Assembly: GCF_002245655.1 (NCBI RefSeq) | Contig: NZ_NOIH01000007.1 | Span: 248,001 to 312,000 of the forward strand | Reading direction: 5' to 3' | DNA from: Thauera propionica | GTDB taxonomy: Bacteria; Pseudomonadota; Gammaproteobacteria; Burkholderiales; Rhodocyclaceae | Length of the DNA: 64,000 nucleotides | Shown: one piece after another, positions 42,534 through 50,365 of the stretch | Position numbering within the stretch: the stretch's first letter is position 1 | Layout of the letters: every line of letters starts with the position of its first letter | Translations under genes and position numbers: made by a program | The notes under the pieces: model-generated | Told to the model about the DNA's origin: nothing | The model's database searches: none | What the model saw: only the letters and a program-made list of their open reading frames with translations

Positions 42534-43418
42534 TCATGATCCCGGCTGCAGCCGAACCGCGGTATCAAAGCGCAGATCGTTGGTATCGACAACCTCGGCA
42601 CGTAGCTCGCCTTCGCCCTCGGGCACGAAGTAGAAGCGGAAATTGGGGTTCTCGCTGATCGAAAAGTCCACCTCTGCCGTAAGGATGGGCTTGCCGGCGT
42701 AGCTCACCTCGATCCGGCGCACGAAATGCGCCGGCGTGAAGTGGCGGGTCAGCTGGTCCATGACCAGCCCCGAGTTGTTCGGGTGGCTGATCATCAGTTG
42801 CGCCAGCACCGGCTGCCGTGCGCGTACGTCCCCATCCACGCGGAAGCGCATCTTGCCCAGCGTCGCCATGGCCGCAGCCTGATCCTTGCCCGGCGGCGCC
42901 GAGCAGCCGCCAGATGCCTTGACGAAGCGGGTGCTCATCATCAGTTCGCCGGTGTTCAGTTCCGCGATGGCGCGCACGTGCGTATAGGCATCCACCCGCA
43001 CGCGAGTCTCGATGTCGGCCTTGCCGCTGTCCGGGGTGAAGGTAAATACGGCACCGACGGGCGACGGGTTGTTGTCGATCACCAGCCACAGCTTGCGCAC
43101 GTGGCGCTCGGGCGTCTGCTCGAAGCGCGTCGATACCGAGATGGGCACGATGGCCGCATCCTCCGCCCGCACAGGTGCTTCGAGGCCAATCTGGGAATCG
43201 TCGCCGGTCGCGATCGGCCGCTGCTGGAACAGGCTGGCCCGCAATTGCTGCCAGACCGGGCTCGCTTCCGGGTCCTCCGCATTCGCGCCTTGGGCGACAA
43301 CCGTGCGCGGCAGCACCGCGAGCAGGAGCAGGCCGAGCAGCAGAGCTGCCGTGGCAAGCGAAAACGACCGCACCGTCGCGCGCGCGCGGAGCGGGCCAAA
43401 GGGGGTGAGGGCGTTCAT
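42534..43418 (-). CDS. Quinoprotein dehydrogenase-associated SoxYZ-like carrier
   Basis: A 294-residue secreted fusion of SoxY-like and SoxZ-like domains. A signal peptide (about 21-43, ending RTVVAQ) is followed by the SoxY-like half (SPVWQQLRASLFQQRPIATGDD..., about 53-178). KASGGCSAPPGKD places Cys172 where SoxY carries its substrate cysteine, here at the end of the half and not the protein. The SoxZ-like half has LMISHPNNSGLVMDQLTRHFTPAHFVRRIEVSYAGKPILTAEVDFSISENPNFRFYF (about 208-266). In thiosulfate oxidation SoxYZ carries sulfur; here the cargo is unknown. RBS GAGG precedes the ATG. Confidence 0.9.
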   Translation of the reverse strand: MNALTPFGPLRARATVRSFSLATAALLLGLLLLAVLPRTVVAQGANAEDPEASPVWQQLRASLFQQRPIATGDDSQIGLEAPVRAEDAAIVPISVSTRFEQTPERHVRKLWLVIDNNPSPVGAVFTFTPDSGKADIETRVRVDAYTHVRAIAELNTGELMMSTRFVKASGGCSAPPGKDQAAAMATLGKMRFRVDGDVRARQPVLAQLMISHPNNSGLVMDQLTRHFTPAHFVRRIEVSYAGKPILTAEVDFSISENPNFRFYFVPEGEGELRAEVVDTNDLRFDTAVRLQPGS

Positions 43419-43430
43419 GTGACCTCCTGA

Positions 43431-44372
43431 TCAGTCTTCCCACTCGAGCTCGGCGAAGCTGGCGGTGACGTTACGTCTGTGGAACTCATCGACCAGCAGC
43501 CAGTTGTCGGGGGATGGAATCGACGCCACCGCCTCGCCGATAGTGCGCCCGGCGCGGATCGCCGCCCGCACCTGGTCTCTCAGCGACTCGAGATATTTCC
43601 GCTGCGGCGCGACCGCCGCGGGCCACGCCGCACTGATGGCACCATGACCCGGCACGACACGGTCTACCGTCAGGCCTTCGAGTACGGAGAGCACCTCCAG
43701 CCAACCAAGCAATTTGCCGTCCACGACCGGAAGGTGAGCGGCGAACACCAGATCACCCGCAAACAGGGTGGCGGTGGCCGTATCGAACACCGTCAGGTCG
43801 TTGTCCGTATGCGCGGTCGGCCAGGCGCGCAGCTCGATGGTCCGATTGCCGAGATCGAGCTGCAGGCGGTCGGCAACCTGCAGGTCCGGATAGACGATCA
43901 GGGCAGCGTCGCGCGTCACGCCGAATTCGCGCTCCAGCGCGGCAAGGTAGGCGGGCGCGCGTGCCGTCAGCGCCGCGGTGAGCCGCACATGGCCCACGAA
44001 CTGAGGCCGATCGGCTCCGTTTGCCTCGAAGGCGCGATTGCCAAGCACGTGATCGGGATGCACATGGGTGTTGATGACGTAGCACACGGGCCGCGCCGTT
44101 CGTTGCGCAACCGCCCGCCGGAGCGCCTCGCCAAGGCCCGGCGAACCGCCACTGTCGATGACTGCGACACAGCGCTCGCCGACGATGAAGCCCAGGTTGG
44201 CGACGTCGCCGTTCGCCGCTTCGCCCCAAGGGGCATGTCGGCCCTCGTGGACGAACACGCCTGGGGCGATCTCGTGCATCGGCAGATCGCTGTCCGCCGC
44301 CTGCGCCAGCGCAGACGCGAGGAACACACCCGCTACAAGGCACCGAAGGTATGTTCCGTCGCGCGCACCCAT
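43431..44372 (-). CDS. Quinoprotein relay metallohydrolase 2 (SoxH-like MBL fold)
   Basis: A 313-residue protein with a signal peptide (about 1-24, ALAQAADSD). DVANLGFIVGERCVAVIDSGGSPGLGEALRRAV (about 55-87) leads to VINTHVHPDHVLGNRAFEANGADRPQFVGH (about 99-128) with an intact HxHxDH motif. The Asp ligand FAGDLVF (about 204) and VVPGHGAISAAWPA (about 235) complete a metal site. It is the functional relative of the MBL1 protein at 40959. It matches TIGR04559-type proteins. The gene ends 12 bases before the SoxYZ-like gene. Confidence 0.9.
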   Translation of the reverse strand: MGARDGTYLRCLVAGVFLASALAQAADSDLPMHEIAPGVFVHEGRHAPWGEAANGDVANLGFIVGERCVAVIDSGGSPGLGEALRRAVAQRTARPVCYVINTHVHPDHVLGNRAFEANGADRPQFVGHVRLTAALTARAPAYLAALEREFGVTRDAALIVYPDLQVADRLQLDLGNRTIELRAWPTAHTDNDLTVFDTATATLFAGDLVFAAHLPVVDGKLLGWLEVLSVLEGLTVDRVVPGHGAISAAWPAAVAPQRKYLESLRDQVRAAIRAGRTIGEAVASIPSPDNWLLVDEFHRRNVTASFAELEWED

Positions 44373-44396
44373 GACTTCGCTACCGGCTCTTCATGC

Positions 44397-44753
44397 CTAG
44401 TCGACCTTGATGAAGCACGCTTTCATGGCCGCCTTCTGGATTGCCCCAAATTCGCGCGCAACCTTCTGCTCCTGCTTGTTGGCGCGAATGTAGCCGCCAC
44501 GCTCGCCGCCGATCGAGCGCGCGTCGCTCGAGGTCTTCATGGCCATGTACTGCTCGTGGTTCATCTGTCCGGCGATACGATCAAGCGCACACGAACACTT
44601 GCTCACCATCTCGTAATGCCCGCCGTCGGGATGCTCGCGCATGCATTCGTGCACCCACAACACGCGATCGAGCGTCGGGAAATCGTTGGTCTGGGCCGCG
44701 GCGGCCGGCAGCGTCATGCCGGCCAGCGCCATCAGGGAAAGAAGTCGTTTCAT
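44397..44753 (-). CDS. Small secreted four-cysteine protein of unknown function
   Basis: A 118-residue protein with a signal peptide (about 1-19, MTLPAAAAQ). The mature 99 residues start TNDFPTLDRVLWVHECMREHPDGGHYEMVSKCSCALDRIAGQMNHEQYMAM. Cys at about 37, 52, 54 and 113 could form disulfides or bind metal; there is no CxxCH haem site. It starts in a TGATG overlap with the gene before it, so the two are coupled. I do not recognise a domain. It is probably an accessory of the xox system. Confidence 0.7.
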   Translation of the reverse strand: MKRLLSLMALAGMTLPAAAAQTNDFPTLDRVLWVHECMREHPDGGHYEMVSKCSCALDRIAGQMNHEQYMAMKTSSDARSIGGERGGYIRANKQEQKVAREFGAIQKAAMKACFIKVD

Positions 44754-45481
44754 CAGCTGGCCTTTGCAGCAGGGTTGGCGGTAACGGCGGGCAGGGTGCC
44801 GCCGTCGATGACCATTTCCTCGAGGATCAGCGGCTCGGCGGTCGATCCGGCTGGTCCGCTAAGCGTGCGGATGCCGAACACCCCGCCGGGCACGGCGTCG
44901 GACAACAGGAAGACGTACTCCTTACCCGCATACTGCTTGAAGCGGTCGCGACTCGGGTCCGAAATGTAAGGAGAAATGATGATCTCACGGCCTTCGACAC
45001 GCCGGCCCTGATAGTCGAACTGCGCATCCCGCACCCGGGCATCGTTGTAGATGGCCATACGGATTCGCTTGCGGAAGTGGTTGGGCTGACCCTTGGTCAG
45101 CCGCTGCATGTCGCGCACGTCGCGCTCGAGGAAATACAGGATGACCGGGTTGCCTTCAGCGTGCTCGATTTCGGGCAGCACCACCCGGCGCTCGGCGCTC
45201 AGGAATTCACCGCGTCCTGCGCAGCAGTCGCCGTTGGGCTCCCGATCCAGATGAATCGCCACCTTGTCGTCGAATCCCGCTTCCGCCGTTCCACCCTTGT
45301 GGAAACGGTAGTTCAGGGTGGAAGGCGGCGACACATTGGCCAGATGGTTGGTCATGAACAGGCTTCGTTCGGCCTCCGAGTAGTCCTGCGCATCCGCAGC
45401 GCGGACGAAGCTGGCCTGGCCTAAGCCCAGTGCCGCACACAGCGCGAGCGCGCCAAGGTGTCTGAAAGCGGGAAATGGCAT
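44753..45481 (-). CDS. Secreted protein of unknown function in the xox cluster
   Basis: A 242-residue protein with a signal peptide (about 1-29, SFVRAAD). The mature part is a beta-rich domain without a family I recognise: YSEAERSLFMTNHLANVSPPSTLNYRFHKGGTAEAGFDDKVAIHLDREPNGDCCAGRGEFLSAERRVVLPEIEHAEGNPVILYFLERDVRDMQRLTKGQPNHFRKRIRMAIYNDARV, then DFQYQGR-type and ISDPSRDRFKQYAGKEYVFLLSDAVPGGVFGIRTL. A vicinal CC at about 83 recalls the vicinal disulfide of methanol dehydrogenases but stands alone. Lies between xoxJ and the four-cysteine gene. Confidence 0.7.
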   Translation of the reverse strand: MPFPAFRHLGALALCAALGLGQASFVRAADAQDYSEAERSLFMTNHLANVSPPSTLNYRFHKGGTAEAGFDDKVAIHLDREPNGDCCAGRGEFLSAERRVVLPEIEHAEGNPVILYFLERDVRDMQRLTKGQPNHFRKRIRMAIYNDARVRDAQFDYQGRRVEGREIIISPYISDPSRDRFKQYAGKEYVFLLSDAVPGGVFGIRTLSGPAGSTAEPLILEEMVIDGGTLPAVTANPAAKAS

Positions 45482-45550
45482 CGTGGGTCGAACCTCTTTG
45501 TTTCAGCGCTGCTGATCGGCAACAAGGGCCCGCCAGCGGCAGGCCCCGGC

Positions 45551-46450
45551 TCAGTAGACAATCGGATTCAGCTGCTCGTCGACCAAGGGCACGTGATACG
45601 CCTTGAGAATCCGATCGAGGTCATCCTTGTGCCGGTCGATCAGGGTCTCGATCTGCTTCTTCCACTCGGGTTCGCCGTAACGCACCCCCATCGCGATCTC
45701 GAAATCGAACTTGATGCCCGGCTCCGACTTCAGCGGCACCACGACAAGCTCCATGTCCTTGATCTTGCTGGCGTAGTACGCTGCGACCGGCCCCCACAGA
45801 ATCGCGACATCGATCCTGCCCTTGACGAGGTCGTTGTCGATCATCCAGCCAGGATAGTGTTCGGCCACGACATCCACCGTTGCGTAGGGCACGCCCTGGT
45901 CCACCAGGTCATGACGGGCCAGCCACTTCGACGCCGGCGACTTGTCGTACAGGCCGATCTTCAGCGCCTTGAGCGTTGCGGGATCGAGGCGCAGGAAGTC
46001 CTCGCCGGTCTTCACGCCATCCAGCCCCTTGCCTTTCGGAAACACAAGCGCATAGGTCGAGCGGTAGTAGGGTTTTGTGCCCGATACCTGGTCGAAACCC
46101 GCCGGCACGCCGAGCATCACATCGCAACGGAAGTCCTCGCCGGGCAACTTGTAGCGCAAGGTGTTGCGCACGAAAGCGAAGCGCTGCGGATAGGAGTAAT
46201 ACTTCACCGGTACACCGAGGCTGCCGGCGAACAGTTCGGCGATGCGGTTCTCGAGACCTTCTCCCTTGTCGTTGGAGAAGGGCATGTTTGCGGGGTCCTG
46301 ACAGACCTTGAGTTCCTTCAGCGGCGGCGCCCCTTCGTTGGCCGAGACCGCGCCAGCGCCAAGCAGTGCGGCGCCGGTGCCGAGCGCGACCAGCAAGGCA
46401 CGCAGGCTGCGGCGGGATGCCGGCACGCCAGTTTGTGCAAGAGTCCTCAT
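45551..46450 (-). CDS. xoxJ: XoxJ/MxaJ-like periplasmic substrate-binding protein
   Basis: A 299-residue protein with a signal peptide (about 15-38, GAVSANEG). LKVCQDPANMPFSNDKGEGLENRIAELFAGSLGVPVKYYSYPQRFAFVRNTLRYK (about 47-100) and DVMLGVPAGFDQVSGTKPYYRSTYALVFPKGKG (about 110-142) are MxaJ/XoxJ signatures. GWMIDNDLVKGRIDVAILWGPVAAYYASK follows at about 200. XoxJ is thought to help XoxF mature or activate. AAGGAGATCGCCGA precedes the ATG. Order on the minus strand is xoxF, cytochrome c, xoxJ, matching known xox operons. Confidence 0.93.
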   Translation of the reverse strand: MRTLAQTGVPASRRSLRALLVALGTGAALLGAGAVSANEGAPPLKELKVCQDPANMPFSNDKGEGLENRIAELFAGSLGVPVKYYSYPQRFAFVRNTLRYKLPGEDFRCDVMLGVPAGFDQVSGTKPYYRSTYALVFPKGKGLDGVKTGEDFLRLDPATLKALKIGLYDKSPASKWLARHDLVDQGVPYATVDVVAEHYPGWMIDNDLVKGRIDVAILWGPVAAYYASKIKDMELVVVPLKSEPGIKFDFEIAMGVRYGEPEWKKQIETLIDRHKDDLDRILKAYHVPLVDEQLNPIVY

Positions 46451-46475
46451 TCGGCGATCTCCTTGTCGACGCTCA

Positions 46476-46883
46476 TCATTCGATCGCCTGGACGCGGGCC
46501 GAGGTGATCGCGCCGTCGGAGCGCCCCTTGAGATAGGCGTAGAGGTGATCGATGTTGTCCATCACCCGCGCGTCGTTCTTGAAGCTCTGCATGCCCTTGT
46601 CGAGGCGACCTTCGGTGACGGTCGTGACGAACTCCTCCTTTGTCAGCCTCTTCAGGCTCTCGATCAGCGACGGGCCGACCATGCCTTCCTGGTTCGCGCC
46701 GTGGCAGCGATCGCAGGCGGCAGCCCGCCAGGCTCGGAAACCCTTCAGCGTATCGGGGTCGACCTTGTTGCCGTCGACGACCGTGTACAGCGGCTTGCCA
46801 TCGTCGGCCGGCTTGGCATCCGCTGCGTGCAGCGGTACGGCGAGGGCGAGGGTGACAAGGGCAAGGGTATTGATGAAACGCAT
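46476..46883 (-). CDS. xoxG: Cytochrome c (XoxG-type electron acceptor)
   Basis: A 135-residue class I cytochrome c. ATG at 46883 follows GGAGG and gives a signal peptide (about 1-20, LHAAD). ACDRCHG (about 56-62) is the single CxxCH haem site; DKGMQSFKNDARVMDNIDHLYAYLKGRSDGA (about 95-125) gives the likely Met ligand. At 135 residues it is shorter than the usual XoxG/MxaG proteins. It lies between xoxF and xoxJ, so acceptance of electrons from XoxF is the expected role. The fit to XoxG is by position. Confidence 0.85.
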   Translation of the reverse strand: MRFINTLALVTLALAVPLHAADAKPADDGKPLYTVVDGNKVDPDTLKGFRAWRAAACDRCHGANQEGMVGPSLIESLKRLTKEEFVTTVTEGRLDKGMQSFKNDARVMDNIDHLYAYLKGRSDGAITSARVQAIE

Positions 46884-46948
46884 ACGGTATTCCTCCGGGT
46901 ATCCGGCCGGGGCCCGCACGGGTCCCGCCGGCATGCAAGCGGGGAAGG

Positions 46949-46988
46949 GCGCCCCCGCGGGCGCTGCGGCGGGCACCGAGCCCGCCGC
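46949..46988 (-). promoter_or_regulatory. Two GC-rich hairpins between xoxF and the cytochrome gene
   Basis: GCGCCC (46949-46954) pairs with GGGCGC (46959-46964), and GCGGCGGG (46966-46973) pairs with CCCGCCGC (46981-46988). They fill most of the 114-base gap between the xoxF stop (46998) and the cytochrome start (46883). Neither has a T-run. They may make the abundant xoxF message more stable than the downstream genes. Confidence 0.5.
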
Positions 46989-46997
46989 ACCTACGGG

Positions 46998-48833
46998 TCA
47001 GTCGGGCAGCGCAAAGACGGTCAGCGAACCGCCCAGTTCCGTGTATTGGCTCAGTTCGCGATAGCCACCCACGGCGCCCAGACCGTCGGTGTCCTTCTCG
47101 AGACCGGCGGCCATGCCGATGCCGGCCCAGCCGCCGATGCCCGAGAACACGCCGAGATACTGCTTGCCCTTGTGCTCATAGCTGAACACGTTGCCGATGA
47201 TCCCGGACGGGGTCTTGAACTTGAACAGCTCCTTCGTGATGTCCTTGGCATCGACGCACTTCAGGTAGCCTTCCAGTGTGCCGTAGCACGAGATGCCGCC
47301 CGCGGTGTTGAGTACGCCGCTCCACACCGAGAACTTCTCGGACTTGGACTGCACGATCTTGCCCGCGCTCGCATCCCAGGTGATGAAGTTGCCCATGCCG
47401 CCGTGACTGTCCGGTGCGGGATACATCGACAGCGTGGCGCCGACATAGGGCTGACCGGCGACGTAATCGACTTCGAACGGCTCGTAGTCCATGCAGACGT
47501 GGTTGGTCGGCACGTAGAAGAGCTTGGTGTTCGGGTCGAAGGCTGCGGGCTGCTGGTCCTTGGTGCCCAGCGCAGCGGGACAGATGCCCTTCACGTTCAC
47601 GTCCGGGCCGTGCTCGGGGTTGGTGTGCTTGGACGTGGAGTACTTGGCGACCACCTGCGGCCGACCGGTCTTCATGTCGACGTGCGAGGCCCAGTTCACC
47701 TTCGGGTCGTACTTTTCGGCCACCAGCAGTTCGCCGGTCACGCGGTCGAGCGTGTAGGCGAAGCCGTTACGGTCGAAGTGCACCAGCGCCTTGGTGGGCT
47801 TGCCCTTGACGTCGATGTCGGCAAGGATCATTTCGTTCACGCCGTCGAAGTCCCACTCGTCGTGCGGCGTCATCTGATAGACCCACTTCGCCACGCCGGT
47901 GTCGAGGTCGCGGGCGAAGATGGTCATCGACCACTTGTTGTCACCCGGACGCTGCGTCGGGTTCCAGGTCGAGGGGTTGCCGGTGCCGTAATAGACCATG
48001 TTGGTGGCCTTGTCGTAGCTGAACCAGCCCCAGGTCGTGCCACCACCGGTCTTCCACTGGTCGCCCTGCCAGGTCTTCAGCGACGAATCCTTGCCGACCG
48101 GCGCCATCTTGCCGTCCGTCCAGGTCATCGTCTTTTCGGGGTCCATCAACATCTCGTTGTCGGGGCCGGTGCTGTAGCCCTTCCACACCTGCTTGCCGGT
48201 GTTGATGTCGTAGGCTGCAAGGAAGCCACGTACGCCCCATTCGCCACCCGAGATGCCGGTGATGACCTTGTTGCCGAACACGTGCGGCGCCTGGGTATTC
48301 ACGGCGCCGAGCTTCGGATCGCCATTGACCACGCTCCACAGCACCTTGCCCGACTTGGCATCGAGCGCAACCAGGGTCGAGTCGGCCTGCTGCAGGAAGA
48401 TCTTCCCTTCGGCGTAGGCCAGGCCGCGATAGACCGTGTCGCAGCACATCTGCGAGATCACGAACGGATCCTGCTTGGGCTCGTGCCTCCATACGATCTT
48501 CTGCGTATCGAGGTCGATCGCGAAGACCTTGTTGGGGAAGGGCGAGTGCACGTACATCATGCCGTCGATGACGAGCGGCGAGCCTTCATGGCCCCGCAGC
48601 ACGCCGGTGGAGAACATCCACGCGACCTGCATCTTGCCGACGTTGTCCTTGTTGATCTGGTTGAGCTTGCTGTAGCGCTGGTTGAACATGTCGCCGGCTT
48701 GCGCTGCCCAGTTCTTCGGGTTGGCCATCTTGCTTTCGAGGTCGGCGTTCGCCAGTGCGAGTCCCGGCATTGCGAGCAGAAGTGCAGCGATCAGCGCCGG
48801 ACTGCGCCGGGCAGGAATCCCTTGTTGCTTCAT
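46998..48833 (-). CDS. xoxF: Lanthanide-dependent PQQ methanol dehydrogenase XoxF
   Basis: A 611-residue periplasmic quinoprotein, eight-bladed propeller. ATG 48833 follows GAGGAG, giving a 28-residue signal peptide (GLALANA). Cys130-Cys131 ([11 protein letters not shown]) is the vicinal disulfide. Predicted metal ligands are Glu198 (GGEWG), Asn286 ([10 protein letters not shown]) and Asp328 ([12 protein letters not shown]), with Asp330 the extra aspartate that marks lanthanide use (Ala in calcium MxaF). No MxaI small-subunit gene is nearby, also like XoxF. It oxidises methanol, probably to formaldehyde or formate, passing electrons to the cytochrome encoded next. A sigma-54 promoter lies about 109 bases upstream of the start codon. 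Confidence 0.97.
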   Translation of the reverse strand: MKQQGIPARRSPALIAALLLAMPGLALANADLESKMANPKNWAAQAGDMFNQRYSKLNQINKDNVGKMQVAWMFSTGVLRGHEGSPLVIDGMMYVHSPFPNKVFAIDLDTQKIVWRHEPKQDPFVISQMCCDTVYRGLAYAEGKIFLQQADSTLVALDAKSGKVLWSVVNGDPKLGAVNTQAPHVFGNKVITGISGGEWGVRGFLAAYDINTGKQVWKGYSTGPDNEMLMDPEKTMTWTDGKMAPVGKDSSLKTWQGDQWKTGGGTTWGWFSYDKATNMVYYGTGNPSTWNPTQRPGDNKWSMTIFARDLDTGVAKWVYQMTPHDEWDFDGVNEMILADIDVKGKPTKALVHFDRNGFAYTLDRVTGELLVAEKYDPKVNWASHVDMKTGRPQVVAKYSTSKHTNPEHGPDVNVKGICPAALGTKDQQPAAFDPNTKLFYVPTNHVCMDYEPFEVDYVAGQPYVGATLSMYPAPDSHGGMGNFITWDASAGKIVQSKSEKFSVWSGVLNTAGGISCYGTLEGYLKCVDAKDITKELFKFKTPSGIIGNVFSYEHKGKQYLGVFSGIGGWAGIGMAAGLEKDTDGLGAVGGYRELSQYTELGGSLTVFALPD

Positions 48834-48941
48834 CTTTGTCTCCTCGTTTGTTTGACGTTTTGCGCTCGCCACCTTCAAAGCCCGAAACCCGCCGCGCATG
48901 CGGGGCCGGTGTGACCAGGAAATCCGGCGTGCCCCGATCAA

Positions 48942-48957
48942 TGCAAAGCACGTGCCA
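48942..48957 (-). promoter_or_regulatory. Sigma-54 (-24/-12) promoter of xoxF
   Basis: Minus strand TGGCACGTGCTTTGCA matches TGGCACGNNNNTTGCA at every fixed position with exact 10-base spacing. The start would be near 48931, giving a 98-base leader to ATG 48833. Confidence 0.85.
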
Positions 48958-49052
48958 ACTGTCACGAAGCAGTAAGATGCTTGCCCGCCGGGCGGTTCGA
49001 GGAACTCCGCAACCCCACCGGAGCCCCGAAAAGGGATGTGATTTTTTGCACG

Positions 49053-49069
49053 GACTGGCAATGCCGGTC
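49053..49069. promoter_or_regulatory. Imperfect palindrome between xoxF and the first H4MPT gene
   Basis: GACTGGCAATGCCGGTC has 8-bp arms with one mismatch around a central A. It lies 51 bases before ATG 49120 and about 96 bases beyond the xoxF -24 box. It may be an operator shared by the divergent genes. I found no convincing -35/-10 pair in the rest of the gap 48834-49119. Confidence 0.35.
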
Positions 49070-49119
49070 ATGCGTGTTGCAATACGGTTCAAGTGCTTCG
49101 TTTTGACACAGGAGTCACG

Positions 49120-50331
49120 ATGCCCGCGCCACGGCAAGCCCCCTCGAAGGTCGAGTCACCCGCCCGCATCACGCGCGGCGCGCCCGGACGACCTGCGCTC
49201 GCCATCGCTGCGACGTCGGCAAGGTTGCTGGCGGAAGCGGCACGGGCCTCGGGATTCGACGTGATCGCCATCGACGTCTTCGGCGACGTCGACACGCGCG
49301 CGGCGGCACAGGCATGGATGCCGCTCGGCATGCCGGGCCGCCTGGCGCCGGAGGAGGGCAGGCTTGTCGCCGCGCTGCGCCGGTGCGCTACGCTGCCGCA
49401 CCTGGTCGGATGGATAGCCGGCAGCGGCTTCGAATCTGCACCCGCGCTGCTCGCCGCCGGGGCCGACGTGCTGCCGCTGCTCGGCAACCTGCCGCGCACG
49501 GTGGCACAGGTGCGCACACCGGGCGACTTCTTCGCGACGCTGACACGACTCGGGATTCCGGCGCCCGAGATCTCACTCGAACCGCCTGTGGCTTCGAACG
49601 GCTGGCTGTTCAAGGACGCACACGCCTGCGGTGGCTGGCATATCCGTCCTGCGGCGCGGACGCCCGCCGAGCCGGGCCCCGGAGCCTATTTCCAGCGCGA
49701 GGAGGCGGGCGGCGCGATGTCCGCGCTCTTCCTAGCGAACGGCGCATCTGCCGTCATCGTCGGCTTTGCCCGCCAGATCGTCGCCCCGCTCGGGCGACGC
49801 CCTTACGTCTATCGGGGTTGCGTCGGCCCGGTGACACTCCCGTCGCCGCAAGCCGCCGAGGTCGCCGACGCCGTGGGCGCGCTGACCCGCCACTACGGCC
49901 TGCGCGGACTCAATGGCATCGATTTTCTTTTTGGAACGGACGGCATCCAGGTACTGGAACTCAACCCGCGGCCCACGGCCAGCCTCGCCCTGTTCCACGA
50001 TGTGATCGCAGCTGGCCTGCTGGCCGCGCATGTCGATGCCTGCGCCGACGGACGTCTGCCCGACCCCGGGGACATCCCGCCATCGGCGAATGTGCGTGGC
50101 AGCGAAGTCGTCTTCGCTCCGGCACGGGGAACGGTCACGCCCGCGCTGGCGGACTGGCTCGCGGCACAACCGGACTGCCACGACCTGCCGGCCGCAGGCA
50201 CGCCCTTCGCGCGCCACGACCCGTTGTGCTCGATCACCTGCGAAGGGAAGACTCCCGCCGAGGTCGAGACAAGACTGAGCAGGCGATGCGAGGCGATCCT
50301 GTCGCAACTGGGCGACGCCGAACCCAGGTAG
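49120..50331 (+). CDS. ATP-grasp protein of the H4MPT cluster (COG2232, ORF5-like)
   Basis: A 403-residue protein. ATG 49120 follows CAGGAG. The N-terminal Rossmann-like part has ARAITRGAPG-type Arg-rich start and PALAIAATSARLLAEAARASGFDVIAIDVFGDVDTRAAA. The ATP-grasp fold has GWLFKDAHACGGWHIRPA, GPGAYFQREEAGGAMSALFLANG and GLNGIDFLFGTDGIQVLELNPRPTASLALF (about 270-300) with metal-binding E-x-N. Relatives in methylotrophs and archaea lie with H4MPT genes and are needed for cofactor synthesis in M. extorquens; the substrate is not known. First gene of the fae-mch region. Confidence 0.85.
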   Translation: MPAPRQAPSKVESPARITRGAPGRPALAIAATSARLLAEAARASGFDVIAIDVFGDVDTRAAAQAWMPLGMPGRLAPEEGRLVAALRRCATLPHLVGWIAGSGFESAPALLAAGADVLPLLGNLPRTVAQVRTPGDFFATLTRLGIPAPEISLEPPVASNGWLFKDAHACGGWHIRPAARTPAEPGPGAYFQREEAGGAMSALFLANGASAVIVGFARQIVAPLGRRPYVYRGCVGPVTLPSPQAAEVADAVGALTRHYGLRGLNGIDFLFGTDGIQVLELNPRPTASLALFHDVIAAGLLAAHVDACADGRLPDPGDIPPSANVRGSEVVFAPARGTVTPALADWLAAQPDCHDLPAAGTPFARHDPLCSITCEGKTPAEVETRLSRRCEAILSQLGDAEPR

Positions 50332-50365
50332 ACATCAGGGACATCACGTCTGGCATCGAAGCTGC

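Noticed and set aside
46447-46938. Alternative frame over the cytochrome c gene
   Set aside because: It lacks any recognised motif, whereas the overlapping frame has a signal peptide, CxxCH and a good ribosome site.
49047-49092. TTGCAC as a -35 box for the first H4MPT gene
   Set aside because: No acceptable -10 sequence is found 16-18 bases downstream.
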